From contig CALCML010000150.1 of assembly GCA_937967765.1 (NCBI GenBank), forward strand, positions 1 to 5,541: DNA of 5,541 nucleotides, read 5' to 3'. The translations under genes were made by a program, and so were the position numbers. This DNA comes from an uncultured Carnobacterium sp. GTDB lineage: Bacteria; Bacillota; Bacilli; Lactobacillales; Aerococcaceae. Shown one piece after another: positions 1-5,541 of the stretch. Each line of letters opens with the position of its first letter. The first letter of the stretch is position 1. The notes below the pieces were generated by a model that was not told where the DNA came from, made no database searches, and was given only the letters and a program-made list of their open reading frames with translations.

Positions 1-1560
1 ATTTGATTTTAATGGTGAATCCGCCATTAACTCAGTGACCGTTACTAATTCGTAGCCTTCCGCTTGTAAATACTCGATAACAGCTGGAAGAGCTTCAACA
101 GATTCTTCATGAATATCGTGCATTAATAAGATTCCGCCATTATGAGCTGTTTCTTTAATATGCTCGATTGCTTTCGCTGCATCTCTATATTTCCAGTCAA
201 GGGAATCAATTGACCAGTTTACAATCGCGATACCAGCTTGTTCTGATACCATCTTGTCAAACCCACCATATGGCGGACGCAAGCTCATTGGTCGCAAACC
301 TCCGCTTGCTTTTGCAATTAAATCAGAAGTGGTATGAACCTCTTTATACACTTCATTGGCTGATTTCTTCGTCAATAAAGGATGACTGTAGCTGTGGTCT
401 CCTAATTCATGACCTTCTGCAACGATTTGTTTAACGATGGATTCATTGCCTTCTACGTGGCTTCCTACGATATAGAACGTTGCGTGCGCGTTATATTTCT
501 TCAAGATTTCTAACACTTTTGGAGTTGTCTCAGCACGAGGGCCATCGTCAAACGAGAGCGCAATTCTCTTCTTCCCTAGTTTTTCTTTTACAGTCGCTAG
601 GTACGCTTCGTAATTGTCTTTTTCTGTTTCAGGAATCATGTTTTCGTTCATGTATGCAAATAATTCAGTAAATGGAATGGTCCATTCTGCATCTTGATCA
701 CTTGCATCTTTATATTTCACACGAACTCCATTTTGGATAATCGAAGCATCTAACTTCTTCCAGTTTCCATCCATAAATTGCGCAGTCACTTTAGCAGTTT
801 GCTCGTCTGATAAACCATTTGCTTTTGCTTCATCTAAAGCCTTCTTCACGAAGAAGTTAGACACTGCGAGTTCATTGTTAAATAATTTAGCAATCTCGAA
901 TGGTTGTAATGTATCCGCAAATACTAATTGGTGTGAGAGCTCTTTAAATTCTAACTGTTCAAAACCACTCTCTTTTTGTTGATAAACAGACACATAGTAG
1001 TGAATATCGTTTACGTTTGAGATGATTTTTGTTTGATACACCTTGAAGAAGATAAGTGTCTTCTTAGTAGCTCCCGCATACTTTTCAAGAATCTCTTGTT
1101 TCAATGCGTCCATTTGCGTCGCAATGGCTTCAATCGGATTACCAGAAGCATCTGTTGGGATTAACTCCTGCACTTCCATATTGCCTTTTGTTTCATCTTT
1201 CACGGTTAAATTCTCGTTATATTTCTTCGCATCTTCTTGTTCGACTTGAATAATACGTTTGAATTCTTCTTCATTGAACTGATCTGCCATAATGCGGTGA
1301 ATTGTTAATAATTCAAAAATCAAAATAAGAAATGTTAAAATCCCAATAACCCAGAAAATTGTTTTATTCATTTTTTTCTTAGGTCTTTTCTTCTTAGGCT
1401 TTTTCCCACCAAAGAGTTCTTTTTCTTCCAGTTCCTCAAGAGTTTCCTCTTCTACTACATCTGTTTCTTCGAAGTCTTCTGGATCTTGTGTATATTTATT
1501 TTCCTTTTTTGAGTGCTCATCTTTGCCACTTTTGGCTCTTCGTTGAATGACCTTCTCCAT
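1..1560 (-). CDS. pgdA: Peptidoglycan N-acetylglucosamine deacetylase, PgdA type (C-terminus cut by window edge)
   Basis: The visible 520 codons have no internal stop and no stop before the left edge. Residues 1-63 are a charged cytoplasmic tail. Residues 68-86 form one membrane segment preceded by a Lys/Arg-rich patch (53-63), giving an N-in, C-out topology. An extracellular region (about 90-325) resembles the N-terminal and middle domains of streptococcal PgdA. The NodB/CE4 deacetylase domain fills about 330-515, with every catalytic motif present: FDDGP (337-341, D338 base, D339 metal), HSYSHP (389-394, metal ligands H389 and H393), RPPYGG (428-433), DSLDW (452-456) and LLMHD (478-482, H481). 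Family role: it removes acetyl groups from GlcNAc in peptidoglycan, giving lysozyme resistance and altered autolysis. By comparison with pneumococcal PgdA, probably only about 5-15 residues are missing. The start follows AAGGGG with 9-nt spacing. It lies 24 nt after perR, so it is very probably co-transcribed. Confidence 0.9.
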   Translation of the reverse strand, partial: MEKVIQRRAKSGKDEHSKKENKYTQDPEDFEETDVVEEETLEELEEKELFGGKKPKKKRPKKKMNKTIFWVIGILTFLILIFELLTIHRIMADQFNEEEFKRIIQVEQEDAKKYNENLTVKDETKGNMEVQELIPTDASGNPIEAIATQMDALKQEILEKYAGATKKTLIFFKVYQTKIISNVNDIHYYVSVYQQKESGFEQLEFKELSHQLVFADTLQPFEIAKLFNNELAVSNFFVKKALDEAKANGLSDEQTAKVTAQFMDGNWKKLDASIIQNGVRVKYKDASDQDAEWTIPFTELFAYMNENMIPETEKDNYEAYLATVKEKLGKKRIALSFDDGPRAETTPKVLEILKKYNAHATFYIVGSHVEGNESIVKQIVAEGHELGDHSYSHPLLTKKSANEVYKEVHTTSDLIAKASGGLRPMSLRPPYGGFDKMVSEQAGIAIVNWSIDSLDWKYRDAAKAIEHIKETAHNGGILLMHDIHEESVEALPAVIEYLQAEGYELVTVTELMADSPLKSN

Positions 1561-1569
1561 ACTCCTATA

Positions 1570-1575
1570 CCCCTT
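1570..1575 (-). promoter_or_regulatory. Ribosome binding site deciding the pgdA start
   Basis: On the minus strand AAGGGG sits 9 nt before the ATG at 1560. A second purine run, AGGAGT (1561-1566), touches the ATG and is too close to act for it. The next in-frame ATG (Met64, 1369-1371), just before the membrane segment, has only A-rich sequence and no clear Shine-Dalgarno site before it, so the long form of PgdA is preferred. Confidence 0.6.
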
Positions 1576-1584
1576 AATCGAATA

Positions 1585-2019
1585 CTATTTTTGTTTCTTT
1601 TGACACTCTGGGCACACTCCGTACACTTCCATACGGTGTCCTCTTACTTTAAATCCTGTCAGCTGTTCTGCAGCTTTTTCAACGTCTTCGAGTACTGGGT
1701 AATAAAGGTCCACCACTTTCCCACACACGTCGCATACGGCGTGATAATGTTGTCCTAAATCAAAGTCATAGCGACTCGCGCTATCCCCATACGTCAATTC
1801 TTTTACGACGCCTTCTTTAATAAATAGATTTAAGTTATTATAAACAGTTGCCACACTCACTTGTGGATCCTCTTTTGTCAACGCCTTGAAGATTTCTTCA
1901 GCCGTTGGATGCGTGTGTACACTTGCTAAAAATTCAAGCATTGCAACACGTTGAGGAGTAATTCTGACCCCTTTTTTGCGAAGTTGACCAACAACTTCAT
2001 CCAATTCTTCTTTATGCAT
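1585..2019 (-). CDS. perR: Peroxide-responsive Fur-family repressor PerR
   Basis: This 144-residue protein has the Fur-family layout: a winged-helix DNA-binding domain (about 1-83, with the recognition helix around SVATVYNNL 55-63) and a C-terminal dimerisation/metal domain. The regulatory-site residues known from B. subtilis PerR are all present at the same numbers: H37, D85, H91, H93 and D104. So are the four structural zinc cysteines, C96, C99, C136 and C139. VKELTYGD followed by ASRYDF (72-86) is typical of PerR rather than Fur or Zur, and D85 is the residue associated with PerR metal and peroxide sensing. Family role: Fe/Mn-dependent repression of peroxide-defence genes, relieved when Fe2+-catalysed oxidation hits the sensing histidines. 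The start gives exact collinearity with B. subtilis PerR, although its ribosome binding site is weak (AGGT at 2026-2029). It is the first gene of an operon with pgdA. Confidence 0.93.
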   Translation of the reverse strand: MHKEELDEVVGQLRKKGVRITPQRVAMLEFLASVHTHPTAEEIFKALTKEDPQVSVATVYNNLNLFIKEGVVKELTYGDSASRYDFDLGQHYHAVCDVCGKVVDLYYPVLEDVEKAAEQLTGFKVRGHRMEVYGVCPECQKKQK

Positions 2020-2064
2020 ATTATTACCTGATTTCTATGTACTAATTTTTTATTCTCATCAATT

Positions 2065-2093
2065 ATTTTCTCAAATTTCCAGATAAAATGCAA
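2065..2093 (-). promoter_or_regulatory. Candidate sigma-A promoter for perR-pgdA
   Basis: On the minus strand TTGCAT (2088-2093) resembles a -35 box. It lies 17 nt upstream of GAAAAT (2065-2070), a 4/6 match to the -10 consensus. Transcription would start near 2058, about 38 nt before the perR ATG. The element lies just downstream of the terminator of the preceding operon, where a promoter is expected. The -10 match is only moderate. Confidence 0.45.
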
Positions 2094-2112
2094 GTGTTTG
2101 AGTTAATAATTT

Positions 2113-2137
2113 TGTAACATTGTAACATTTTTGTAAC
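2113..2137 (+). promoter_or_regulatory. WalR/VicR-like direct-repeat box upstream of the perR promoter
   Basis: On the plus strand TGTAAC (2121-2126) and TGTAAC (2132-2137) are separated by exactly 5 nt. This fits the published WalR (YycF/VicR) consensus TGTWAH-N5-TGTWAH. A third TGTAAC copy lies at 2113-2118, 2 nt away. The block sits about 20-44 nt upstream of the candidate perR -35 box, at a position suited to an activator, but the repeats run opposite to perR transcription. The repeats are seen directly; the assignment to WalR is inference. Confidence 0.4.
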
Positions 2138-2172
2138 AAAAGAAGACCCGCCTCTATTCGAGACGAGTCTTC
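2138..2172 (-). terminator. Rho-independent terminator of the ATPase/DJ-1 operon
   Basis: The arms 2160-2172 and 2142-2154 pair over 13 positions (11 Watson-Crick and 2 G-U in the minus-strand RNA) around a 5-nt loop. The hairpin is followed on the minus strand by TTTTGTT. It begins 9 nt after the stop of the DJ-1 family gene. The U-tract is short and interrupted, so some read-through into perR is possible. Confidence 0.75.
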
Positions 2173-2181
2173 ATACCAATT

Positions 2182-2736
2182 TTATTTTTTGAGAAGTTTA
2201 TTATATTGCATTCCTTCACGAAGAGCACTTGTATCAGTGCCTAACGCTTCTGCGATCGTGTAGGCAAATTCAAATGTTGCCGCTGGTCCACATCCAGTAA
2301 TCAGTTTCCCATCGACTTCAACGAGATGTCCTGTATAACTTCCTTGATTGATGTCTTTTTCTACTCCAGGATAACAAGTATATTTCTTGTCCTTTAGTAG
2401 TCCTGCACGATGAAGTGCAATTGGAGCTGCACAAATGGCTGCGATTATTTTTCCTTTTTTAGAATACTCTTTCAGTTTCTTAATAAGGAAATCATCGTCT
2501 CTTAGATGAGTGGCTCCTGGAAGTCCTCCTGGTAATACAAGCGCATCGATATCAGCCCAGTAAAATGTATCTAGTACATCATCCATTTTTACTGGAATAT
2601 GATGACTCCCTGTAATCACTTCACTACCAAGCCCTACTGTATGCACTGTATGACCCGCTCTTCTTAAAATATCAACCGTTGCAAGGCCTTCAATTTCTTC
2701 AAATCCTTGCGCGAAAAATACCACAACATTTGCCAT
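2182..2736 (-). CDS. DJ-1/PfpI (YajL-like) family protein
   Basis: This complete 184-residue protein matches the DJ-1/ThiJ/PfpI fold throughout. It has an N-terminal strand and FEEIE motif (12-16), in which E16 corresponds to the conserved acidic partner of the reactive cysteine. LVLPGG (66-71) and the nucleophile elbow AAICAAP (99-105) with C102 follow, then GPAATFEFA (150-158). The histidine found near residue 126 in human DJ-1 is replaced by Tyr122, as in bacterial YajL-type members. Members have been assigned oxidative-stress, chaperone, glyoxalase and deglycase activities; the physiological substrate is disputed and cannot be read here. The start has an excellent AGGAGG site (2745-2750) with 8-nt spacing. 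The gene begins 15 nt after the stop of the upstream ATPase gene, so the two are almost surely co-transcribed and end at the terminator just downstream. Confidence 0.88.
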   Translation of the reverse strand: MANVVVFFAQGFEEIEGLATVDILRRAGHTVHTVGLGSEVITGSHHIPVKMDDVLDTFYWADIDALVLPGGLPGATHLRDDDFLIKKLKEYSKKGKIIAAICAAPIALHRAGLLKDKKYTCYPGVEKDINQGSYTGHLVEVDGKLITGCGPAATFEFAYTIAEALGTDTSALREGMQYNKLLKK

Positions 2737-2751
2737 TCTTTTGGCCTCCTC

Positions 2752-4329
2752 TTATTTTTTGAATAAGCCCATTACGCCACGTGTAATCACACGACCAACT
2801 TCACGACCCACACTTGACATAACGTTCTTAGTGAAGCGGTCCATTGCTGAATCTCCGCGTTTTGTAGCGGCTTGACGTGCTTGACGTTCCAATTCTTTTT
2901 GTTCACGTTCGCGTTCTTTTTCTTCTAATTTTGCTTGTCTTTCAGCTTCTTTTTGTGCAAGAGCTTCTTGTTTTTCAGCTTCTTTACGCTCTAATTCTGC
3001 TTGTTTTTCAGCTTCTTTTTGCGCAAGTTCAGCTTCTTTTTCTTGTTTGAATTGCTCATCTAATGCTGCTAATTGTTCATGAGCAGATTCACGGTCAAAC
3101 ATTTCTGCGTATTTATCGTAGAATGCTGATTGATTGATGAGTTGTTGACGAACAAGTGGATCACCTGCATCTAATTTACTCTTAGGAGGGTAAATTGATA
3201 CTACTTCTGCAAAGCTTGGAGAACCATCTTCTTGAAGTGTTGAAACAACTGCATCCCCTACTTTAAGGTTCGTAATCACTGTTACTAAATCTTGTCCATC
3301 TTCTTGACGGAAAGTTTCAGCAACTGCTTTTACGTTCTTTTGTTCTGCTGGAGTAAACGCACGTAATCCATGTTGCACGCGGTTCCCTAATTGGCTCGCG
3401 ATGGCATTTGGAATATCTGTTGGATTTTGTGTTACGAAGAAAATACTAATTCCTTTAGAACGGATTAAACGAACGATTAATTCGATTTTCTCTTGAACTG
3501 CAGCATTGCTTTGCCCGAATAATACGTGTGCTTCATCGAAGAAGAAGACTAATTTTGGTTTCTCTAAGTCCCCAACTTCTGGTAAGTTTTCGTATAATTC
3601 TGATAAGAACCATAGTAAGAATGTTGCGTATAATTTTGGTGTTTGGAATAATTTTTCAGACGCTAAAATATTGATAACTCCGCGACCTGTTTGATCTTGT
3701 TTGAATAAATCATTGATTTCAAATGCTGGTTCACCGAAGAATTTATCTCCACCTTGTTGTTCTAACACGAGTAAGCTACGTAAAATAGAACCAATTGATT
3801 GTTGTGCGATATTTCCGTATAAGTTACGTAATTCTCCAGCATGTGCGCCAACGTAATTTAACATTGCACGTAAGTCTTTAATGTCGATTAATAATAATCC
3901 TTGGTCGTCCGCTACTTTAAACGCAATATTTAAAATACCTTCTTGAGTTTCGTTTAAACCTAATAATTGAGCTAATAAGATTGGACCCATTTCTGAGATT
4001 GTTGTACGAATGTTAATTCCGTTTTCCCCAAAGACATCCCAGAAAGCAACAGGATATGAGCTTGGTTCGAAGTCTTCTACATGAACTTTTGCCAAACGCT
4101 CTGCAATCTTCTCAGTTACTTCGCCTTTTTCAGCAAGGCTTGCTAAGTCCCCTTTAATATCTGATAAGAATACTGGAACTCCTGCTTCACTTAATTGCTC
4201 TGCTAATACTTTTAACGTTACAGTTTTCCCTGTACCTGTAGCACCCGCAATGACACCGTGACGGTTTAATTTATTCGCCATAAATTGAGCTGGTTTTGAA
4301 CCATATCCGAAAGAAATAGTTTGAGTCAT
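2752..4329 (-). CDS. HerA-like ATPase of the YjgR/DUF853 family
   Basis: This complete 525-residue protein closely resembles E. coli YjgR over its core. The HerA/FtsK-type P-loop domain has Walker A GATGTGKT (29-36), a conserved SDIKGDL segment (56-62), Walker B KLVFFFDEAH (259-268, D265 and E266), a polar VTQNP strand (299-303) and GNRVQHGLRAFTP (315-327), which holds candidate arginine-finger residues. No signal peptide or membrane segment is seen, so it is predicted cytosolic. Residues about 425-488 form a highly charged Glu/Lys/Gln/Ala helix with tandem 11-residue repeats. The protein ends in a basic amphipathic stretch (about 495-525) of the kind seen at the family C-terminus. HerA relatives are hexameric DNA-pumping ATPases, but the function of YjgR is not established and no NurA-type nuclease partner lies next to it. 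The start has AAGGAGG (4336-4342) with 6-nt spacing. It is the first gene of a two-gene operon with the DJ-1 family gene. Confidence 0.9.
   Translation of the reverse strand: MTQTISFGYGSKPAQFMANKLNRHGVIAGATGTGKTVTLKVLAEQLSEAGVPVFLSDIKGDLASLAEKGEVTEKIAERLAKVHVEDFEPSSYPVAFWDVFGENGINIRTTISEMGPILLAQLLGLNETQEGILNIAFKVADDQGLLLIDIKDLRAMLNYVGAHAGELRNLYGNIAQQSIGSILRSLLVLEQQGGDKFFGEPAFEINDLFKQDQTGRGVINILASEKLFQTPKLYATFLLWFLSELYENLPEVGDLEKPKLVFFFDEAHVLFGQSNAAVQEKIELIVRLIRSKGISIFFVTQNPTDIPNAIASQLGNRVQHGLRAFTPAEQKNVKAVAETFRQEDGQDLVTVITNLKVGDAVVSTLQEDGSPSFAEVVSIYPPKSKLDAGDPLVRQQLINQSAFYDKYAEMFDRESAHEQLAALDEQFKQEKEAELAQKEAEKQAELERKEAEKQEALAQKEAERQAKLEEKEREREQKELERQARQAATKRGDSAMDRFTKNVMSSVGREVGRVITRGVMGLFKK
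2887..3018 (-). repeat. Four 33-bp (11-residue) coding repeats in the HerA-like ATPase
   Basis: Residues 438-448, 449-459, 460-470 and 471-481 are degenerate copies of one 11-residue unit, K-E-A-E-(K/R)-Q-(A/E)-x-(L/A)-x-x; the last copy is the most diverged. At DNA level a 66-bp higher-order repeat is visible, with near-identical 20-mers starting at 2941 and 3007. An 11-residue period fits a hendecad coiled coil or a long charged single helix. Confidence 0.75.
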
Positions 4330-4374
4330 AAAACTCCTCCTTTTATTTTTATTTTTACACTTCTACAATATTAC

Positions 4375-4388
4375 AGAAAGCGCTAAAA
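4375..4388. promoter_or_regulatory. Candidate catabolite-responsive element (cre)
   Basis: AGAAAGCGCTAAAA contains the core GAAAGCGCT typical of CcpA sites and matches TGWAANCGNTNWCA at every specified position except the first T and the C near the end. It lies 46 nt upstream of the ATPase ATG, next to a weak minus-strand -10-like TAATAT (4368-4373), and 33 nt before the -35 box of the plus-strand degV promoter. A bound repressor there would mainly block the ATPase/DJ-1 operon. The site is inferred from the motif only. Confidence 0.35.
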
Positions 4389-4421
4389 TGCTACTAAAAC
4401 GACGGTTTAGCAGTAGATTAT

Positions 4422-4450
4422 TTGACTTATTTTGAACATCAAAGTATATT
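4422..4450 (+). promoter_or_regulatory. Sigma-A promoter for the DegV-family gene
   Basis: TTGACT (4422-4427, 5/6 to -35) and TATATT (4445-4450, 5/6 to -10) are separated by an ideal 17 nt. Transcription should start near 4457, giving a leader of about 33 nt that holds AAAGGAG (4475-4481), 8 nt before the ATG. Confidence 0.8.
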
Positions 4451-4489
4451 ACTTCTTGGATAGAATAAACTTTTAAAGGAGAACCCATT

Positions 4490-5332
4490 ATGAAATGGAA
4501 AATTATTGCAGATTCTGGTTGTGATTTACGCGAAATCGAGAATCTTGCTCCAGATACACAGTACATTAACGTACCGCTAACAGTTCAAGTAGGTGATAAA
4601 CACTATACAGATGATGCCTCTCTAGATATCGATGCTATGATGATTGAAATGTATCAAACGAAAGACCAAACAGCTTCAGCCTGCCCTAGCCCAGATGCAT
4701 TCCTTCAAGCTTATAAAGGTGCAGAAAATGTCATCGCCATTACAATTACAGGTGGCTTATCAGGAAGCCAAAACAGTGCACAACTCGCAAAAAATATGCT
4801 ATTAGAAGAAGCTCCTGAAACAAATATCGAAGTGTTCGATAGTCTTTCAGCCAGCGGTGAAATGGTTCTTTTCGTACAAAAAGCCAATGAACTCATCGCA
4901 CAAGGCCTCTCTTATGAAGAAGTCGTAGCTGCATTAAAAGATTATTTAGCAAGTACAAAACTATTATTCGCACTAGCTCGTGTCGATAACTTAGTGAAAA
5001 ATGGTCGTTTAAATAAATTAGTTGGAGCCGTACTTGGAATGCTCAATATCCGCTTAGTCGGTAACGCATCTCCAGAAGGAACCTTAAACCTTCTTCACAA
5101 AGCAAAAGGTCAAAAGAAAGCTGTTCAAGCAGTTTGGGCTGAAATGAAGAAGAATGGCTACAAGGGCGGTCGCGTGGTGATTAGCCATTGCAACAACCCA
5201 GAAATTTGCGGCTTAATTCAAGCAGCCGTTCATAGCGAATTCCCAGATGCAGATGTATCAAGCATCGCTACAAGCGGTGTCTGCAGCTACTATGCAGAAC
5301 AAGGCGGAATCTTAATGGGATACGAAGCTTAA
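4490..5332 (+). CDS. DegV-family (FakB-like) fatty-acid-binding protein
   Basis: This complete 280-residue protein has the DegV landmarks in order: an N-terminal IIADSGCDL (5-13), SACPSP (63-68), the fatty-acid carboxylate loop ITGGLSGS (86-93, S91), FDSLSAS (116-122), and a VDNLVKNGRL segment (165-174) that corresponds to the LxxLxKGGR motif. Known DegV/FakB proteins present a bound fatty acid to the kinase FakA, which makes acyl-phosphate for phospholipid synthesis. No FakA gene is in the window. The C-terminal segment usually reads like GTHTGPGALG; here it is GVCSYYAEQGGILMG (263-277), so Tyr268 replaces the conserved histidine, which marks a divergent subgroup. The start is supported by the AGGAG at 4477-4481. 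The gene appears monocistronic, with its own promoter and a hairpin 14 nt after the stop. Family membership is secure; the ligand and any fakA partnership are not. Confidence 0.88.
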   Translation: MKWKIIADSGCDLREIENLAPDTQYINVPLTVQVGDKHYTDDASLDIDAMMIEMYQTKDQTASACPSPDAFLQAYKGAENVIAITITGGLSGSQNSAQLAKNMLLEEAPETNIEVFDSLSASGEMVLFVQKANELIAQGLSYEEVVAALKDYLASTKLLFALARVDNLVKNGRLNKLVGAVLGMLNIRLVGNASPEGTLNLLHKAKGQKKAVQAVWAEMKKNGYKGGRVVISHCNNPEICGLIQAAVHSEFPDADVSSIATSGVCSYYAEQGGILMGYEA

Positions 5333-5346
5333 TTTTAAAAATACGA

Positions 5347-5381
5347 AAAGCCTCTCTAATCACTTGGATTAGAGAGGCTTT
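5347..5381. terminator. Bidirectional terminator between degV and prfC
   Basis: A perfect 15-bp inverted repeat (5347-5361 and 5367-5381) with a 5-nt loop lies 14 nt after the degV stop and 11 nt after the prfC stop. The arms have A runs on the left and T runs on the right on each strand. The minus strand continues into TCGTATTTTT; the plus strand continues into TCATTGTTGC, a weaker tail. Its position between convergent genes supports use by both. Confidence 0.85.
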
Positions 5382-5392
5382 CATTGTTGCTT

Positions 5393-5541
5393 TTAGAATA
5401 ATGCTTTTAATTCGACTTCTGGATGTTTATCTTTAAACCAGTTTAGGGCAAATTGGTTTTCGAATAAGAAGACTGGTTGGTCAAATCGGTCGCGACATAA
5501 TAAGTTTCGACTTGATGACATATTTGGATCCAGTTGTTCTT
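5393..5541 (-). CDS. prfC: Peptide chain release factor 3, C-terminal fragment (5' part outside window)
   Basis: Only the last 48 codons and the stop are visible. They include [20 protein letters not shown] (16-35 of the fragment), a segment matching the C-terminal end of RF3 from lactic acid bacteria and streptococci. RF3 is the translational GTPase that ejects RF1/RF2 from the ribosome after peptide release. The GTPase domain lies beyond the right edge and cannot be checked. The reading frame is open to the window end and stops 11 nt before the shared terminator. The assignment rests on this short conserved tail from memory of the family. Confidence 0.78.
   Translation of the reverse strand, partial: EQLDPNMSSSRNLLCRDRFDQPVFLFENQFALNWFKDKHPEVELKALF

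Noticed and set aside
168..671. Plus-strand open frames of 88 and 63 codons opposite pgdA
   Set aside because: They lie antisense to a gene with all CE4 motifs, lack ribosome binding sites and show no recognisable protein features.
1513..1758. Plus-strand 81-codon open frame across the perR-pgdA junction
   Set aside because: It overlaps the conserved metal-binding end of PerR in antisense and has no ribosome binding site or family resemblance; a shadow frame.
2020..2140. Search for a Per box (TTATAATnATTATAA) to support PerR autoregulation
   Set aside because: The best minus-strand candidates match only about 9 of 14 positions, which is not convincing in sequence this AT-rich. No Per box is reported.
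2752..4329. HerA-containing anti-phage defence system
   Set aside because: Defence systems with HerA carry a SIR2, DUF4297 or nuclease partner. The neighbours here are a DJ-1 protein, degV and prfC, and the ATPase is closest to the chromosomal YjgR family.
4363..4566. Minus-strand 67-codon open frame overlapping the degV start
   Set aside because: It covers the promoter and start of degV in antisense and has no recognisable motif.

Overview
The window is an AT-rich stretch of a Gram-positive (Bacillota) chromosome, most probably from the order Lactobacillales (Carnobacteriaceae-, Enterococcaceae- or Streptococcaceae-like). This rests on strong AGGAGG-type ribosome binding sites, a PerR that keeps the Bacillus subtilis residue numbering, and a PgdA and RF3 that read like their streptococcal homologues. 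The genus cannot be fixed from the sequence alone. There are no mobile elements, tRNAs, rRNAs or CRISPR arrays, and the content looks like core genome.

Layout, left to right. (1) A two-gene minus-strand operon, perR then pgdA (2019 down to 1). It joins a peroxide/metal sensor of the Fur family to a membrane-anchored peptidoglycan N-acetylglucosamine deacetylase, whose last few codons fall outside the window. The perR promoter region carries a WalR/VicR-like direct repeat (TGTAAC-N5-TGTAAC). (2) A second minus-strand operon (4329 down to 2182) with a YjgR/DUF853 HerA-like ATPase followed after 15 nt by a DJ-1/PfpI family protein, closed by a hairpin terminator at 2138-2172. (3) A 160-nt divergent intergenic region with a good sigma-A promoter for the plus-strand gene and a possible CcpA cre site. 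(4) A monocistronic plus-strand DegV-family (fatty-acid-binding, FakB-like) gene, 4490-5332. (5) A strong bidirectional hairpin at 5347-5381 between degV and the convergent 3' end of prfC (peptide chain release factor 3), which runs off the right edge.

The clearest functional theme is the envelope/oxidative-stress pair perR-pgdA, with a candidate cell-wall two-component site upstream of it. The ATPase/DJ-1 pair may be a stress or maintenance module, but its role is unknown. I found no convincing new multi-gene system. The most checkable leads are the WalR-like box, the 63-residue acidic/basic cytoplasmic extension of PgdA, the hendecad helix inserted in the HerA-like ATPase, and a DegV protein lacking the usual C-terminal histidine.
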